A stretch of 64,000 bases of DNA from Bin5 sp965218625 (GTDB taxonomy: Bacteria; Chloroflexota; Anaerolineae; Caldilineales; Caldilineaceae). The notes below the pieces were generated by a model. The model was not told the origin of the DNA. It did no database searches and saw nothing but the letters and a program-made list of their open reading frames with translations. Shown here one piece after another: positions 1 through 7,486 of the stretch. The DNA lies in the NCBI GenBank assembly GCA_965218625.1, contig CBDCLG010000016.1:573600-637599 (forward strand). The letters run 5' to 3'. The translations under genes were made by a program, and so were the position numbers. The first letter of the stretch is position 1. Each line of letters starts with the position of its first letter.

Positions 1-1
1 C

Positions 2-106
2 GCCCTCCAGATCGTGGGCCGCTGGCACGCCGACACCCTCACCCTGCAGGCCGCCGCCGCGCTCGAACAGGTCGCCCCATGGGCCCACCACTGGCCCGAC
101 CTCTAG
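2..106 (+). CDS. Amidase family protein, C-terminal fragment (cut by window edge)
   Basis: Frame 2 is open from the left edge to a TAG at 104-106 and encodes about 34 residues. It begins LQIVGRWHADTLTLQAAAAL and ends in a Trp-rich tail. This resembles the C-terminal helix of amidase-signature enzymes (the GatA and AtzF type), where a 'LQ(I/L)VGR' strand is followed by an Ala-rich helix and a 'PW' motif. The catalytic Ser-Ser-Lys region lies outside the window, so the substrate cannot be assigned. It could be GatA or a general amidase. Confidence 0.55.
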   Translation, partial: ALQIVGRWHADTLTLQAAAALEQVAPWAHHWPDL

Positions 107-153
107 CGCAAAACCTGCCTTCCCCCTGTCCCCTGCCCCCTGTAATTCCAAGG

Positions 154-182
154 TTGGCGCCGTCAACCGTCCAGTATATAAT
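154..182 (+). promoter_or_regulatory. Sigma-70-like promoter for mqnA
   Basis: A -35 TTGGCG (154-159) is separated by exactly 17 bp from a perfect -10 TATAAT (177-182). Transcription would start near 189. The leader begins with a 7-bp stem, CGAAGCC/GGCTTCG (189-195 with 202-208), and ends in an AAAGGAG ribosome site before the mqnA ATG. Confidence 0.65.
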
Positions 183-258
183 GAACACCGAAGCCAGCGT
201 CGGCTTCGCATTGGCTACGTAACGACAGAGCCACAACGAATTCAAAGGAGAATTCACC

Positions 259-1170
259 ATGTCACCTGTCAAGGCTCCTCAGTTCGTCGCGCCCCCGCGG
301 GAACAGAACGCATCCTTCCATACCCCAGCCAACTCGCCTTCAGTCCCCTCAGCGTCCGCCGCAAATGGTAAGTCTGACACCTTCACAGTTCGCGCCGGGT
401 GCGTCCAATACCTCAACGCCCGTCCCCTTTGGCACGCGCTTCGCAGCCGTCCCGACCTTTTCTCCCTCCAATATGACGTCCCTTCCAGGGTAGCCGGCTG
501 GCTCCACGGCGGCCAGGTCGACCTCGCCCTCGTCTCCACCATCGAATACGGGCCCCGCTACCGCGTCGTGCCCGGCGCCGCCGTAACCTCCAACGGCCCC
601 GTCGGATCTGTCGCCATCTTCAGCCGCAAACCCATCACCCGCGCCCGCACGCTCGCCCTCGACGCCAGCTCCCGCACCGCTGTCGCCCTCACCCGCATCC
701 TCTGCGCCGAATGGTTCGACCTTCAACCAGACTACGTTACAATGCGCCCCGACCTGCCAGCCATGCTCGACCGCTGCGACGCCGCCCTCCTCATCGGCGA
801 CGCAGCACTCTTCGTCGACCACGTCGCTCTCGGCCTCCAGAAGTACGACCTCTGCGTCGAATGGCGCGGTCTCACCGGCCTGCCCTTCGTCTTCGCCTTC
901 TGGACCGGCCGCCCCGACGCCCTTGCCCCCGCCCACCTCAACGCCATCCGCGCTGCGCGCGACGGCGGCCTCAACGATCTCAATAAGAGCGCCGCCGCCC
1001 AGTACCCCAACCGCAGGGACCTGGCTGCCGCTGGTTGCGCCTACCTCCACAAGAACATTCAATACCGCCTGGACGACGACTGCATCGCCAGCCTCAACAG
1101 GTACTACCAGTCGGCCGTGAAACTGGACATCATCCGCCAGGCTCCGACCCTCCGCTTCTACGATACCTGA
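259..1170 (+). CDS. mqnA: Chorismate dehydratase MqnA, menaquinone biosynthesis (futalosine pathway)
   Basis: MqnA dehydrates chorismate to 3-[(1-carboxyvinyl)oxy]benzoate, the first step of the futalosine route to menaquinone. The recognisable domain starts near residue 46 with GCVQYLNARPL, the signature start of the MqnA/MqnD periplasmic-binding-protein-like fold. It continues with a 'DLALVSTIEY' strand, the 'GPVGSVAIFS' hinge region and 'ALLIGDAAL'. The 303-residue length is slightly long because of an unconserved Ser/Pro/Ala-rich N-terminal stretch of about 45 residues. The ATG at 259 has an AAAGGAG site 7-8 nt upstream and a good promoter. No other mqn gene is present in the window, so the gene is unlinked from the rest of the pathway here. 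Confidence 0.9.
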   Translation: MSPVKAPQFVAPPREQNASFHTPANSPSVPSASAANGKSDTFTVRAGCVQYLNARPLWHALRSRPDLFSLQYDVPSRVAGWLHGGQVDLALVSTIEYGPRYRVVPGAAVTSNGPVGSVAIFSRKPITRARTLALDASSRTAVALTRILCAEWFDLQPDYVTMRPDLPAMLDRCDAALLIGDAALFVDHVALGLQKYDLCVEWRGLTGLPFVFAFWTGRPDALAPAHLNAIRAARDGGLNDLNKSAAAQYPNRRDLAAAGCAYLHKNIQYRLDDDCIASLNRYYQSAVKLDIIRQAPTLRFYDT

Positions 1171-1241
1171 ACGCAGTCATAGGCCATCATAATCCCTTCG
1201 ATACTCTCACTTCGCGCCGCGGCCGCAGACCGGATCAGTAG

Positions 1242-1260
1242 TGGCGGGTTGGTCCCGCCA
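1242..1260. terminator. Hairpin downstream of mqnA, possible weak terminator
   Basis: A perfect 7-bp stem, TGGCGGG (1242-1248) with CCCGCCA (1254-1260), encloses a 5-nt loop about 70 nt after the mqnA stop. There is no T-run after it, so intrinsic termination is not assured. Confidence 0.3.
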
Positions 1261-1302
1261 ACCCCTGCAATAGACGAGATTTTGTAGTACAATTGTTCGG
1301 AA

Positions 1303-1491
1303 GTGAAACCAGCCCCGCCGCGGGCCTGCCCCGGCGAAAAGCTTCTCCCATACGATTCCAATGTCACGCTGCACTTCACACGCCAGCCACCGAATGCCAA
1401 CCTATCGGCCCGCCGTCCCATCGCCCACTACGCCTGGATGAAGGGCAAGACCGTCCCCATGGAGGAAGTCCGCCAGCGCTGGGGCGTCTGA
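1303..1491 (+). CDS. Small hypothetical ORF (62 aa)
   Basis: A GTG-initiated reading frame of 62 codons lies in the 519-bp gap between mqnA and vapC. The C-terminal half (HYAWMKGKTVPMEEVRQRWG) is rich in charged and aromatic residues and looks more protein-like than the usual GC-rich shadow frames. I recognise no family. The ribosome site is weak (CGGAA). It may be a real small protein or the remnant of a longer gene. The rest of 1171-1689 holds only the hairpin at 1242-1260. Confidence 0.25.
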   Translation: MKPAPPRACPGEKLLPYDSNVTLHFTRQPPNANLSARRPIAHYAWMKGKTVPMEEVRQRWGV

Positions 1492-1689
1492 ACGCGAAAA
1501 CCGCCCGGGCAACTGTCATCCGACAGCCGATCCCGGGCAGTCCACTTCCTCTCCCTATTTCTCAAAGCCACCCACTCGCCCTACCCACCGATCACTGATT
1601 ACTGCCTTTCGCCGTTCCCAACTCGCCAATGCCGTTCGCACCCTGGGCCCGAGCCTCCTTAGTACGGCAAGACTCTTTTTCAGCCGAAT

Positions 1690-2121
1690 TCAGGCGGTAG
1701 CAGGGACGACGGAGAAGCCTTCTGCGCGACACGCGTTACGAAGCTGACGGTCAAACACGACAAAGTCCGCATAGTTTGAGTGTCCTTGGCTCCACTTAAT
1801 CGCCGCAGCCAGTTGAAACGCATCGGCCGTCCGCAGGGGTTGCACCGCTAACGCTCTCTCCGCCTCACTTCGAACAACCTCGCTCGGCTGGACTTCTATC
1901 CAAACGCCTGTCAAAGATATCAAGACCTGGCGAGCCATTTGCTGTTCAGTAGGAGTTAGACTTCCCTCTCTCCTTCGCCTCTCTATGGCCGATATGCACT
2001 CGGACCGTGTGCCCCACCATACGAAAATTTCAGGATCCTCTTCGAGAATCCTCCGTACAATGGGAGAAGTGGATTCCTCCAGACATAGCGGTACCACCGC
2101 CGACGCATCCCAGAATTTCAA
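1690..2121 (-). CDS. PIN-domain ribonuclease toxin (VapC family)
   Basis: The 143-residue single-domain protein matches the PIN toxin length. Acidic metal-binding residues of PIN nucleases are visible at D5 (FWDASAVV), E41 (SECISAIE), D100 (RTADAFQLA) and D124 (VVFDRQL). VapC toxins are Mg2+-dependent RNases that usually cleave tRNA or rRNA and are neutralised by the cognate antitoxin. The start ATG overlaps the stop of the upstream antitoxin gene by 4 nt, indicating translational coupling. The RNA target cannot be read from sequence. Confidence 0.85.
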   Translation of the reverse strand: MKFWDASAVVPLCLEESTSPIVRRILEEDPEIFVWWGTRSECISAIERRRREGSLTPTEQQMARQVLISLTGVWIEVQPSEVVRSEAERALAVQPLRTADAFQLAAAIKWSQGHSNYADFVVFDRQLRNACRAEGFSVVPATA

Positions 2122-2429
2122 CCGTCTTCTTCCCGGTCAAGCGATACAGCCTCCCGCACCAGTCCCTTAGGGTCGGCCGGCCTTGGCATGTCCCAAAACC
2201 CCTCCGGCAACTTTCCCGTTCCCCGCTTTATCAACCCTCTTCGTTCAAGATCTGCCAAGTGTTCTTCCATCGAATCGGCTTGGTCGAAAGAAGAATCCGC
2301 TTGATCGACAGGTACTAACCGCGCGATCGGCCGCCCCCGATCCGTGATCAGCACCTCCTCGCCGGCTTTTACATCCCGCAAATACGCGCTCAGCGAACGC
2401 TTCAGTTCAGTTATGCTAGTCCTCAGCAT
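2118..2429 (-). CDS. Phd/YefM- or VapB-type antitoxin
   Basis: The product of about 103 residues begins MLRTSITELKRSLSAYLRDV and continues with 'GEEVLITDRGRPIARLVPV', the Phd/YefM antitoxin fold that binds DNA as a dimer and covers the toxin with its C-terminal tail. The tail contains 'DSMEEHLADLERRGLIKRG', typical of VapB partners of PIN toxins. I chose the ATG at 2429 over the upstream start at 2477 because a GGGAGGGAA ribosome site sits just upstream of it and the antitoxin domain begins at that Met. The pair probably autoregulates. It lies 130 bp downstream of argJ on the same strand. Confidence 0.85.
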   Translation of the reverse strand: MLRTSITELKRSLSAYLRDVKAGEEVLITDRGRPIARLVPVDQADSSFDQADSMEEHLADLERRGLIKRGTGKLPEGFWDMPRPADPKGLVREAVSLDREEDG

Positions 2430-2526
2430 TCGTCGTTCCCTCCCTTTCCGCTTCCGTGGACAGACCAGGCAATTCACGCGCTCCGTTCAGTCGTCGCGCT
2501 CCCTCTATCCACTTCCCTTCGGCGTT

Positions 2527-2554
2527 CCCCACTATCCACTAACCACTATCCACT
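2527..2554. repeat. Heptamer tandem repeat ATCCACT / AGTGGAT (4 units, imperfect)
   Basis: Four 7-bp units, CCCCACT, ATCCACT, AACCACT and ATCCACT, run head to tail. Read on the minus strand, the array begins 4 nt after the argJ stop codon. The same heptamer recurs at 60127-60161, again just after a stop codon. Confidence 0.75.
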
Positions 2555-2558
2555 GCCG

Positions 2559-3827
2559 TTACGTTCGGTATTCGGCGTTGATCGATACATAGTCATAGCT
2601 CAGGTCACACGTCCAGACCGTGGCTTTGCCTTCGCCCAGGCCCAGCGACACCCGCGCGCTGATCTCACTCTCTGCAAAGATCGCCGACGCATCCTCCTCT
2701 GCGTATCTCGTCGGGGTGCCTGCGTCCACCAACTGCAGCTCCGCGTTGGCGTCCTGTGGCTGGCCCGCCGCAATGAACAGATGCGCCTTCGTCGGATCAA
2801 CCGTCGCGCCCGAATACCCGACCGCGCAAAGAATGCGCCCCCAGTTGGCGTCGTGCCCGAAGAACGCCGTCTTCACCAGCGGGCTCCTCGCAATCGAGTT
2901 CGCGACTTGGTGCGCCTCGCCGTCGCTCACCGCGCCTTCCACCTGGATCGTAACGAACTTCGTCACGCCCTCGCCGTTGCGCACAATCAGCTTCGCCAGC
3001 TCCATCGAAGCCGCCGTCAGCGCATCCACGAACGCGTCGTAGTCCGCGCCCTCCTCGCTGATGTCAGCGTTGCCCGCGGCGCCGTTGGCCAGCACCAGCA
3101 CCGTATCGTTCGTGCTCGTGTCACCGTCCACGCTGATGCGGTTGAAGCTATGGCTTACTGCGGCAGCAAGCGCCCTCTGCAGCAGCGGCTGCGCGATGTT
3201 GGCGTCGGTCACCAGCGTACCCAGCATCGTCGCCATATTCGGATGGATCATTCCCGCGCCCTTGCCGATGCCGGTGATCGTGACCGCCTGGCCCCCGATC
3301 TCCGCCTGGCTCGACGCCCACTTTGGGAAGACGTCGGTCGTCATGATGGCCGCCGCCGCGTCCTCCCAGCCGTCCGGCCGCAGCTCACCCGCCACCTGCG
3401 GAATTCCGGCCTCGATCACGCCTATCGGCAGCTGTACGCCGATCACGCCGGTGCTCATCACGAAGGCAGTGTTATCGGTGCTGCCCAGGCTCTTCTCCGC
3501 TGCCTCAGCCATCCGCCGCGCGTTGGCATTACCCTCCGCGCTCGTGCACGCGTTGGCGTTGCCGCTGTTGATCACAACCGCGTGCGTTCCCTCAGGGTTC
3601 ATCCGCAACAGCTCTTTGTCATACAGCACCGGCGCCGCCGGGAAGGCATTCTGGGTGAACACCGCCGCCGCCCGGCACGCCGTCGCGCTCGCAATCAACG
3701 CGAGGTCCGGCGCCCCGGTCGGCTTGACGCCGCAGTGGATCCCCGCCGCATCGAAACCGGTTACAGGTATGGGCGCAGTCGAAGGTCCCGAAAATGTGTG
3801 TTCATTCTCTGACATCTTAATCTCCAT
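2559..3827 (-). CDS. argJ: Bifunctional ornithine acetyltransferase / N-acetylglutamate synthase ArgJ
   Basis: ArgJ transfers the acetyl group from N-acetylornithine to glutamate, recycling acetyl in the arginine pathway, and can also make N-acetylglutamate from acetyl-CoA. The self-cleavage site is visible in GAGMIHPNMATMLGTLV, where T200 would be the N-terminal nucleophile of the beta chain after autoproteolysis. Other hallmarks are 'NSGNANACT' (residues 87-95), 'STGVIG' and the C-terminal 'CDLSYDYVSINAEYRT'. The length of 422 is slightly over the family norm because of a short N-terminal lead. The gene follows argG after 90 bp on the same strand, so the two are probably cotranscribed. Whether it is bifunctional or only the transferase is not decidable here. 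Confidence 0.95.
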   Translation of the reverse strand: MEIKMSENEHTFSGPSTAPIPVTGFDAAGIHCGVKPTGAPDLALIASATACRAAAVFTQNAFPAAPVLYDKELLRMNPEGTHAVVINSGNANACTSAEGNANARRMAEAAEKSLGSTDNTAFVMSTGVIGVQLPIGVIEAGIPQVAGELRPDGWEDAAAAIMTTDVFPKWASSQAEIGGQAVTITGIGKGAGMIHPNMATMLGTLVTDANIAQPLLQRALAAAVSHSFNRISVDGDTSTNDTVLVLANGAAGNADISEEGADYDAFVDALTAASMELAKLIVRNGEGVTKFVTIQVEGAVSDGEAHQVANSIARSPLVKTAFFGHDANWGRILCAVGYSGATVDPTKAHLFIAAGQPQDANAELQLVDAGTPTRYAEEDASAIFAESEISARVSLGLGEGKATVWTCDLSYDYVSINAEYRT

Positions 3828-3917
3828 ATCGTTTGGACGTATTGGGCGCCAACTGTTCTACTGACCCGCCACCTCATCACCGTGTCGAGTACAGGGTCTA
3901 TCCTGCACCAGCCTCCA

Positions 3918-5201
3918 CTAGTCCCGCTGAATCCAATCCCAGTCCCGCGGTTCGCCGTCTTCCGCAGGCTTCGGCATGGCGTCAGCAGGACGTTCCTCCC
4001 TGAGGAGCGCCTTAACCTTCAGCGGCAGGCCGAAGAGGCGAATGAAGCCCTCGGCATCGGCCTGGTTGTAGACATCGTCCTCGTCGAACGTAACGTAGTC
4101 CTCCCGGTACAGACTGTGGGCCGACCTCCGGCCCACTACCAACGTCTGCCCTTTGTACAGCTTCAGCCGCGCGGTCCCGCTGATCGACCTCTCCGTCTCC
4201 GCCACAAACGCGTCCAGGGCCTTCCGCAGCGGCGTGAACCAGAGACCGTTGTACACAAGCTCTGCGTAGCGGAGCCCGACCTGCTGCTTCCAGTGCAGCG
4301 TATCCTTGTCCAGGCAAAGCTGCTCCAGCGCCGCATGCCCCTTGTACAAGATCGTCCCGCCGGGCGTCTCGTATACGCCGCGGCTCTTCATCCCCACCAG
4401 CCTGTTTTCAACCAAGTCCACGCGCCCGATACCATGTTCGCAACCCAGTGCGTTCAGATTCTGCACCAGTTCCACAGGTCCCATCGCCACACCGTTTACC
4501 CGCTCAGGAAAACCGCGGCGGTAATAAATTTCCACGTAGGCCGGCTCGTCGGGCGCTTCCTCCGGCGACTTTGTCCACTCGAACATGTCGGCGGGCGGCT
4601 CCGTCCACGGATCTTCCAGCGGCCCGCCCTCGTTGCTGAGGTGCCAGAGATTGCGGTCCTGGCTGTATATCCTGTCTGCCGATGCCTTGACCGGCACATT
4701 GTGTTCCTCGGCATAGTCCAGCGCATCGGAACGCCCGCGAATGTCCCACTCCCGCCACGGCGCGATGATCTTCAGCTTCGGATTGAGCGCCATCACCGTC
4801 AACTCGAACCGCACCTGGTCGTTGCCCTTGCCGGTTGCCCCGTGCGACACCGCGTCGGCGCCCTCCAGCTGCGCGATCTCAACGAGCCTTTTCGCAATCA
4901 GCGGCCTGGCAAAGGAAGTGCCCAGCAGGTAGTCGCGCTCGTAGATCGCGCCGGCCTGCATCGTGGGAAACACGTAGTCGGTCAGAAACTCCGCCCGCAG
5001 ATCCTCAACATAGCAGCGGGTCGCGCCGGATGCGATGGCCTTCTCCTCCAGCCCGTCCAACTCCCCTTCCTGGCCCAGGTTCGCGCAAAAGCAGACGACC
5101 TCGCATCCGTAGTTGTTGATCAGCCACGGGACGATCACGCTCGTATCCAGCCCGCCCGAATAGGCCAGAACCGCTTTTCTCACAGATCCTTTTGCAGCCA
5201 T
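3918..5201 (-). CDS. argG: Argininosuccinate synthase ArgG
   Basis: ArgG condenses citrulline and aspartate using ATP to form argininosuccinate, the penultimate step of arginine synthesis. The N-type ATP pyrophosphatase P-loop SGGLDTS lies at about residues 15-21, followed by 'GATGKGNDQVRFE' and 'IIAPWREWDIRGR', all diagnostic. The ATG at 5201 is preceded by AAGGAGC four nt upstream and places the P-loop at the usual position, so the 27 extra residues of the longer frame (to 5282) are excluded. At about 427 residues it is within the range for this enzyme. A promoter lies about 370 bp upstream, leaving an unusually long leader. Confidence 0.96.
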   Translation of the reverse strand: MAAKGSVRKAVLAYSGGLDTSVIVPWLINNYGCEVVCFCANLGQEGELDGLEEKAIASGATRCYVEDLRAEFLTDYVFPTMQAGAIYERDYLLGTSFARPLIAKRLVEIAQLEGADAVSHGATGKGNDQVRFELTVMALNPKLKIIAPWREWDIRGRSDALDYAEEHNVPVKASADRIYSQDRNLWHLSNEGGPLEDPWTEPPADMFEWTKSPEEAPDEPAYVEIYYRRGFPERVNGVAMGPVELVQNLNALGCEHGIGRVDLVENRLVGMKSRGVYETPGGTILYKGHAALEQLCLDKDTLHWKQQVGLRYAELVYNGLWFTPLRKALDAFVAETERSISGTARLKLYKGQTLVVGRRSAHSLYREDYVTFDEDDVYNQADAEGFIRLFGLPLKVKALLREERPADAMPKPAEDGEPRDWDWIQRD

Positions 5202-5567
5202 ACGTGCTCCTTGCTTGTGAAAGCAGCAGCTGCAAATGCCCCCAGATGACACCTCTTGCAGCCGCGTTTTCCTTGGAACCAAGACTTTACTTCACGGTGT
5301 GATATCGTAGACCAAGCGATTCGCCAAGACCTGGCCGCCTCTCAAATTCAGCCAGGAAACAAAAATGCCACCCCGGACCATCCGAAGCGGCATACAGGAA
5401 ACGAGCGAAGAGTGCAAAGAAGGCTTGCAACTTCCATCTGGCAAAGCTGCGGTCAGCCTTTGCGCCCGCTTCCCGCGGGCCTTCCTCCTGGCGTTCGTGC
5501 GACTCAGCACTCCAATGCCTCTCCCTTGATCAAATCCCCTTAGGCAGGATACGCTCAACCGTCTGCA
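5202..5567 (-). promoter_or_regulatory. Long 5' leader of argG-argJ, possible RNA-based regulation
   Basis: About 365 nt separate the putative transcription start from the argG ATG with no convincing gene. On the minus strand the leader contains several GC-rich inverted segments (for example GCCCGCGGGAAGCGGGC) and a GGGGTGGCA element resembling the core of a T-box antiterminator. A 33-codon frame (5292-5390) rich in Arg codons covers that element but has no clear ribosome site. An attenuator or T-box is a hypothesis only. Confidence 0.3.
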
Positions 5568-5596
5568 AGCCTAACCCTACTCGCTCCGATTGTCAA
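5568..5596 (-). promoter_or_regulatory. Promoter for the argG-argJ operon
   Basis: On the minus strand a perfect -35 TTGACA (5591-5596) is followed by a 17-bp spacer and a -10 TAGGCT (5568-5573). It sits in the gap between the P450 stop codon and argG. Confidence 0.5.
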
Positions 5597-5609
5597 GAAG
5601 CGGGTCATC

Positions 5610-6902
5610 CTATTCTAACACTGCAGTCATGACAGCAGCAGCTCGCATCGGTTCAGAAGCTCGTTCCACCTCGACCCACAGCGCCTCGACGCCGCGCAGC
5701 ACGACCTGCGGCCTGTGCTCAGGCTCAGCGGCCAGGCGAATCGAACTGAACTGTTTCAAGACAGTCGCGAAGGCGATGCGCGCCTCCAACACCGCCAGCG
5801 ACGCGCCAAGGCAGTAGTGAATCCCGCGGCCGAAAGAGATGTGGCTCTTCTCCTTTCGCCCGACATCCAAAGTTTCCGGATTGGAAAAGGCGGCAGGGTC
5901 CCGATTGGCCGCGCCAACCGCCGCAACGACCTGCTCGCCCGCGCGCAGCTTCTTGCCTCCAATCTCCACATCTTCAAGCAGATAGCGGCCGTCAAGCTGG
6001 ACGGGGCTGTCGTAGCGCAAAAGCTCGTCGATCGCTGTGTCCAGCAACGCCGGATCCTGCCTGAGACGCTCCAGCTCGCCCGGATTCCTGAGCAGGGCCA
6101 GCATCCCGTTTCCAATCAGGTTTCGTGTCGTTTCGTTGCCCGCGACCAGCAGCAGCTCGAGCGTCGCCAGCAGTTCCAAGTGTGCCAGCTTGTCACCCTC
6201 GTCCTCTGCCGCAAGCAATGCGCTGATCAGGTCATCCTTCGGCTCCTCCCGCCGTTGGGCAATGATGCCCTCGAAGTATTCGTACAGCTCCTCGGACGCG
6301 CGGCGAAACCGCCTGACCTGCTCGTCACTGCGCGCTGGCTCAAGCGAAAGCACAATGGCGTTCGACCACTCCTTGAACTGCGCCAGGTCCTCGGTCGGAA
6401 CGCCGATCATTTCGGCTATTACAATGACCGGCAGCGGAAACGCGAGCACGTCGATCAGGTCAAAGCGTTCCAGGTCACCCGTCGCCTCCAGCAGGTCGTC
6501 CACGATCTGTTGAACGCGCGCTGCCTGTTCAGCCACCGTGCGCGGCGTAAAGGCCTTGGAAACCAGCGACCTCAGCCTTGTGTGGTCGGGAGGATCGAGG
6601 TCCAGCAGGCTCGCGTCCTGCCCGTAATCCGACCTGCCCTGCATATTGGAAAAACGATGGTGGTCAAGCAGGACTGCCTGGGCATCCTCATATCGTGTCA
6701 AAACCCATCCGCCGGCAAGCCTGCTGTAATGCACGGGGTCTTTGCGCCGCAAACGTTCGTAGGTCGCGTACGGGTTGGCCCTGACCGCCTCGCTGCTCAG
6801 GTCAAAGGTAACGCCCGACTCCACCCATTCCCAGGCCAGGAGAACTGTCCCGGCAATTCGTCTAAATGCTTTTCGAACCGTACCGGAAGAGACCGTCATC
6901 AT
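5610..6902 (-). CDS. Cytochrome P450
   Basis: A soluble class I bacterial P450 of 430 residues, heme-dependent and needing a ferredoxin and a reductase that are not encoded nearby. Signatures in order are the I-helix oxygen-binding motif AGNETT (254-259), the K-helix ExxR (E293-R296, in DELLRY) and the heme loop FGRGIHYCLG with the thiolate ligand C364. 'LDPPDHTRLRSLVSKAFTP' (102-120) is typical of the CYP107/CYP109-like bacterial group. The first 25 residues are hydrophobic but too short and basic to call a definite anchor. The gene stands alone with no linked biosynthetic genes, so the substrate is unknown. Confidence 0.95.
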   Translation of the reverse strand: MMTVSSGTVRKAFRRIAGTVLLAWEWVESGVTFDLSSEAVRANPYATYERLRRKDPVHYSRLAGGWVLTRYEDAQAVLLDHHRFSNMQGRSDYGQDASLLDLDPPDHTRLRSLVSKAFTPRTVAEQAARVQQIVDDLLEATGDLERFDLIDVLAFPLPVIVIAEMIGVPTEDLAQFKEWSNAIVLSLEPARSDEQVRRFRRASEELYEYFEGIIAQRREEPKDDLISALLAAEDEGDKLAHLELLATLELLLVAGNETTRNLIGNGMLALLRNPGELERLRQDPALLDTAIDELLRYDSPVQLDGRYLLEDVEIGGKKLRAGEQVVAAVGAANRDPAAFSNPETLDVGRKEKSHISFGRGIHYCLGASLAVLEARIAFATVLKQFSSIRLAAEPEHRPQVVLRGVEALWVEVERASEPMRAAAVMTAVLE

Positions 6903-7486
6903 CGTGTCGTTCCGTCAGCCCAGCTGCAACCGCGTATGCGTCCGACAGCTCCGTTTGTGAATGCTACTTCTTTGCCTCGCTCGACAGATTTCGTCTCGTC
7001 GCCGACCTTCGTTGGTCTTCATCCTGCTCCCCGATGGCCCCCATCCATGTACCGAAACGACCTGCTTCCAGGATTTGGGAAAATGACCTGAAATGGAAGC
7101 TCGGCCGGCGCCCCTGCCGCTGAATGGAGCCGCGCTGCCTTCACTGGCGTCTGCTCGAAAAGGCAAATGCAGGCGACAGCGTACCATCGCCAACCATGCC
7201 TGCCATTATATGCGAGAAGAAGAGCCCGCTCCAGATTCAGGCGCGGCAGATTCGCGCCCCATCCGGTGCCGCGCCGGATGACAGCCTGGAGAATGGATGC
7301 AAGCTCCCGTTCCGTCTGTCCCGCCAGAGACCTTGAAATGCATCAGGTTCGCTCGTTATCCTGACTTCCCCTTTCTCCACACCGTCGTCTGATGTATGAT
7401 ACCGGCATGAAGCATACTGGCGTCTTCGATGCCTGAGGATGCCAGCCCAAACAGCCGCCCAGCAGATCGAGAGGGGCATCGATTAC
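6903..7486. other. Noncoding stretch between P450 and the PhyH-family gene
   Basis: This 584-bp divergent intergenic region has no frame with a ribosome site and protein-like composition. A TATGAT at 7394-7399 could serve as the -10 of the rightward gene, but its -35 is weak. Confidence 0.4.

Noticed and set aside
2781..3812. 343-codon open frame on the plus strand opposite argJ
   Set aside because: Arg/His-rich shadow frame of a GC-rich gene; argJ on the other strand is certain.
3882..5249. 455-codon open frame on the plus strand opposite argG
   Set aside because: It is the antisense shadow of argG: rich in His, Arg, Pro and Leu with no family resemblance, and argG has clear catalytic motifs.
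5202..5567. Definite T-box riboswitch
   Set aside because: Only a short T-box-core-like sequence is visible; stem I and a specifier loop could not be recognised, so it is reported only as a low-confidence leader.
5715..7091. 458-codon open frame opposite the P450 gene
   Set aside because: Antisense shadow; the P450 has all three signature motifs.
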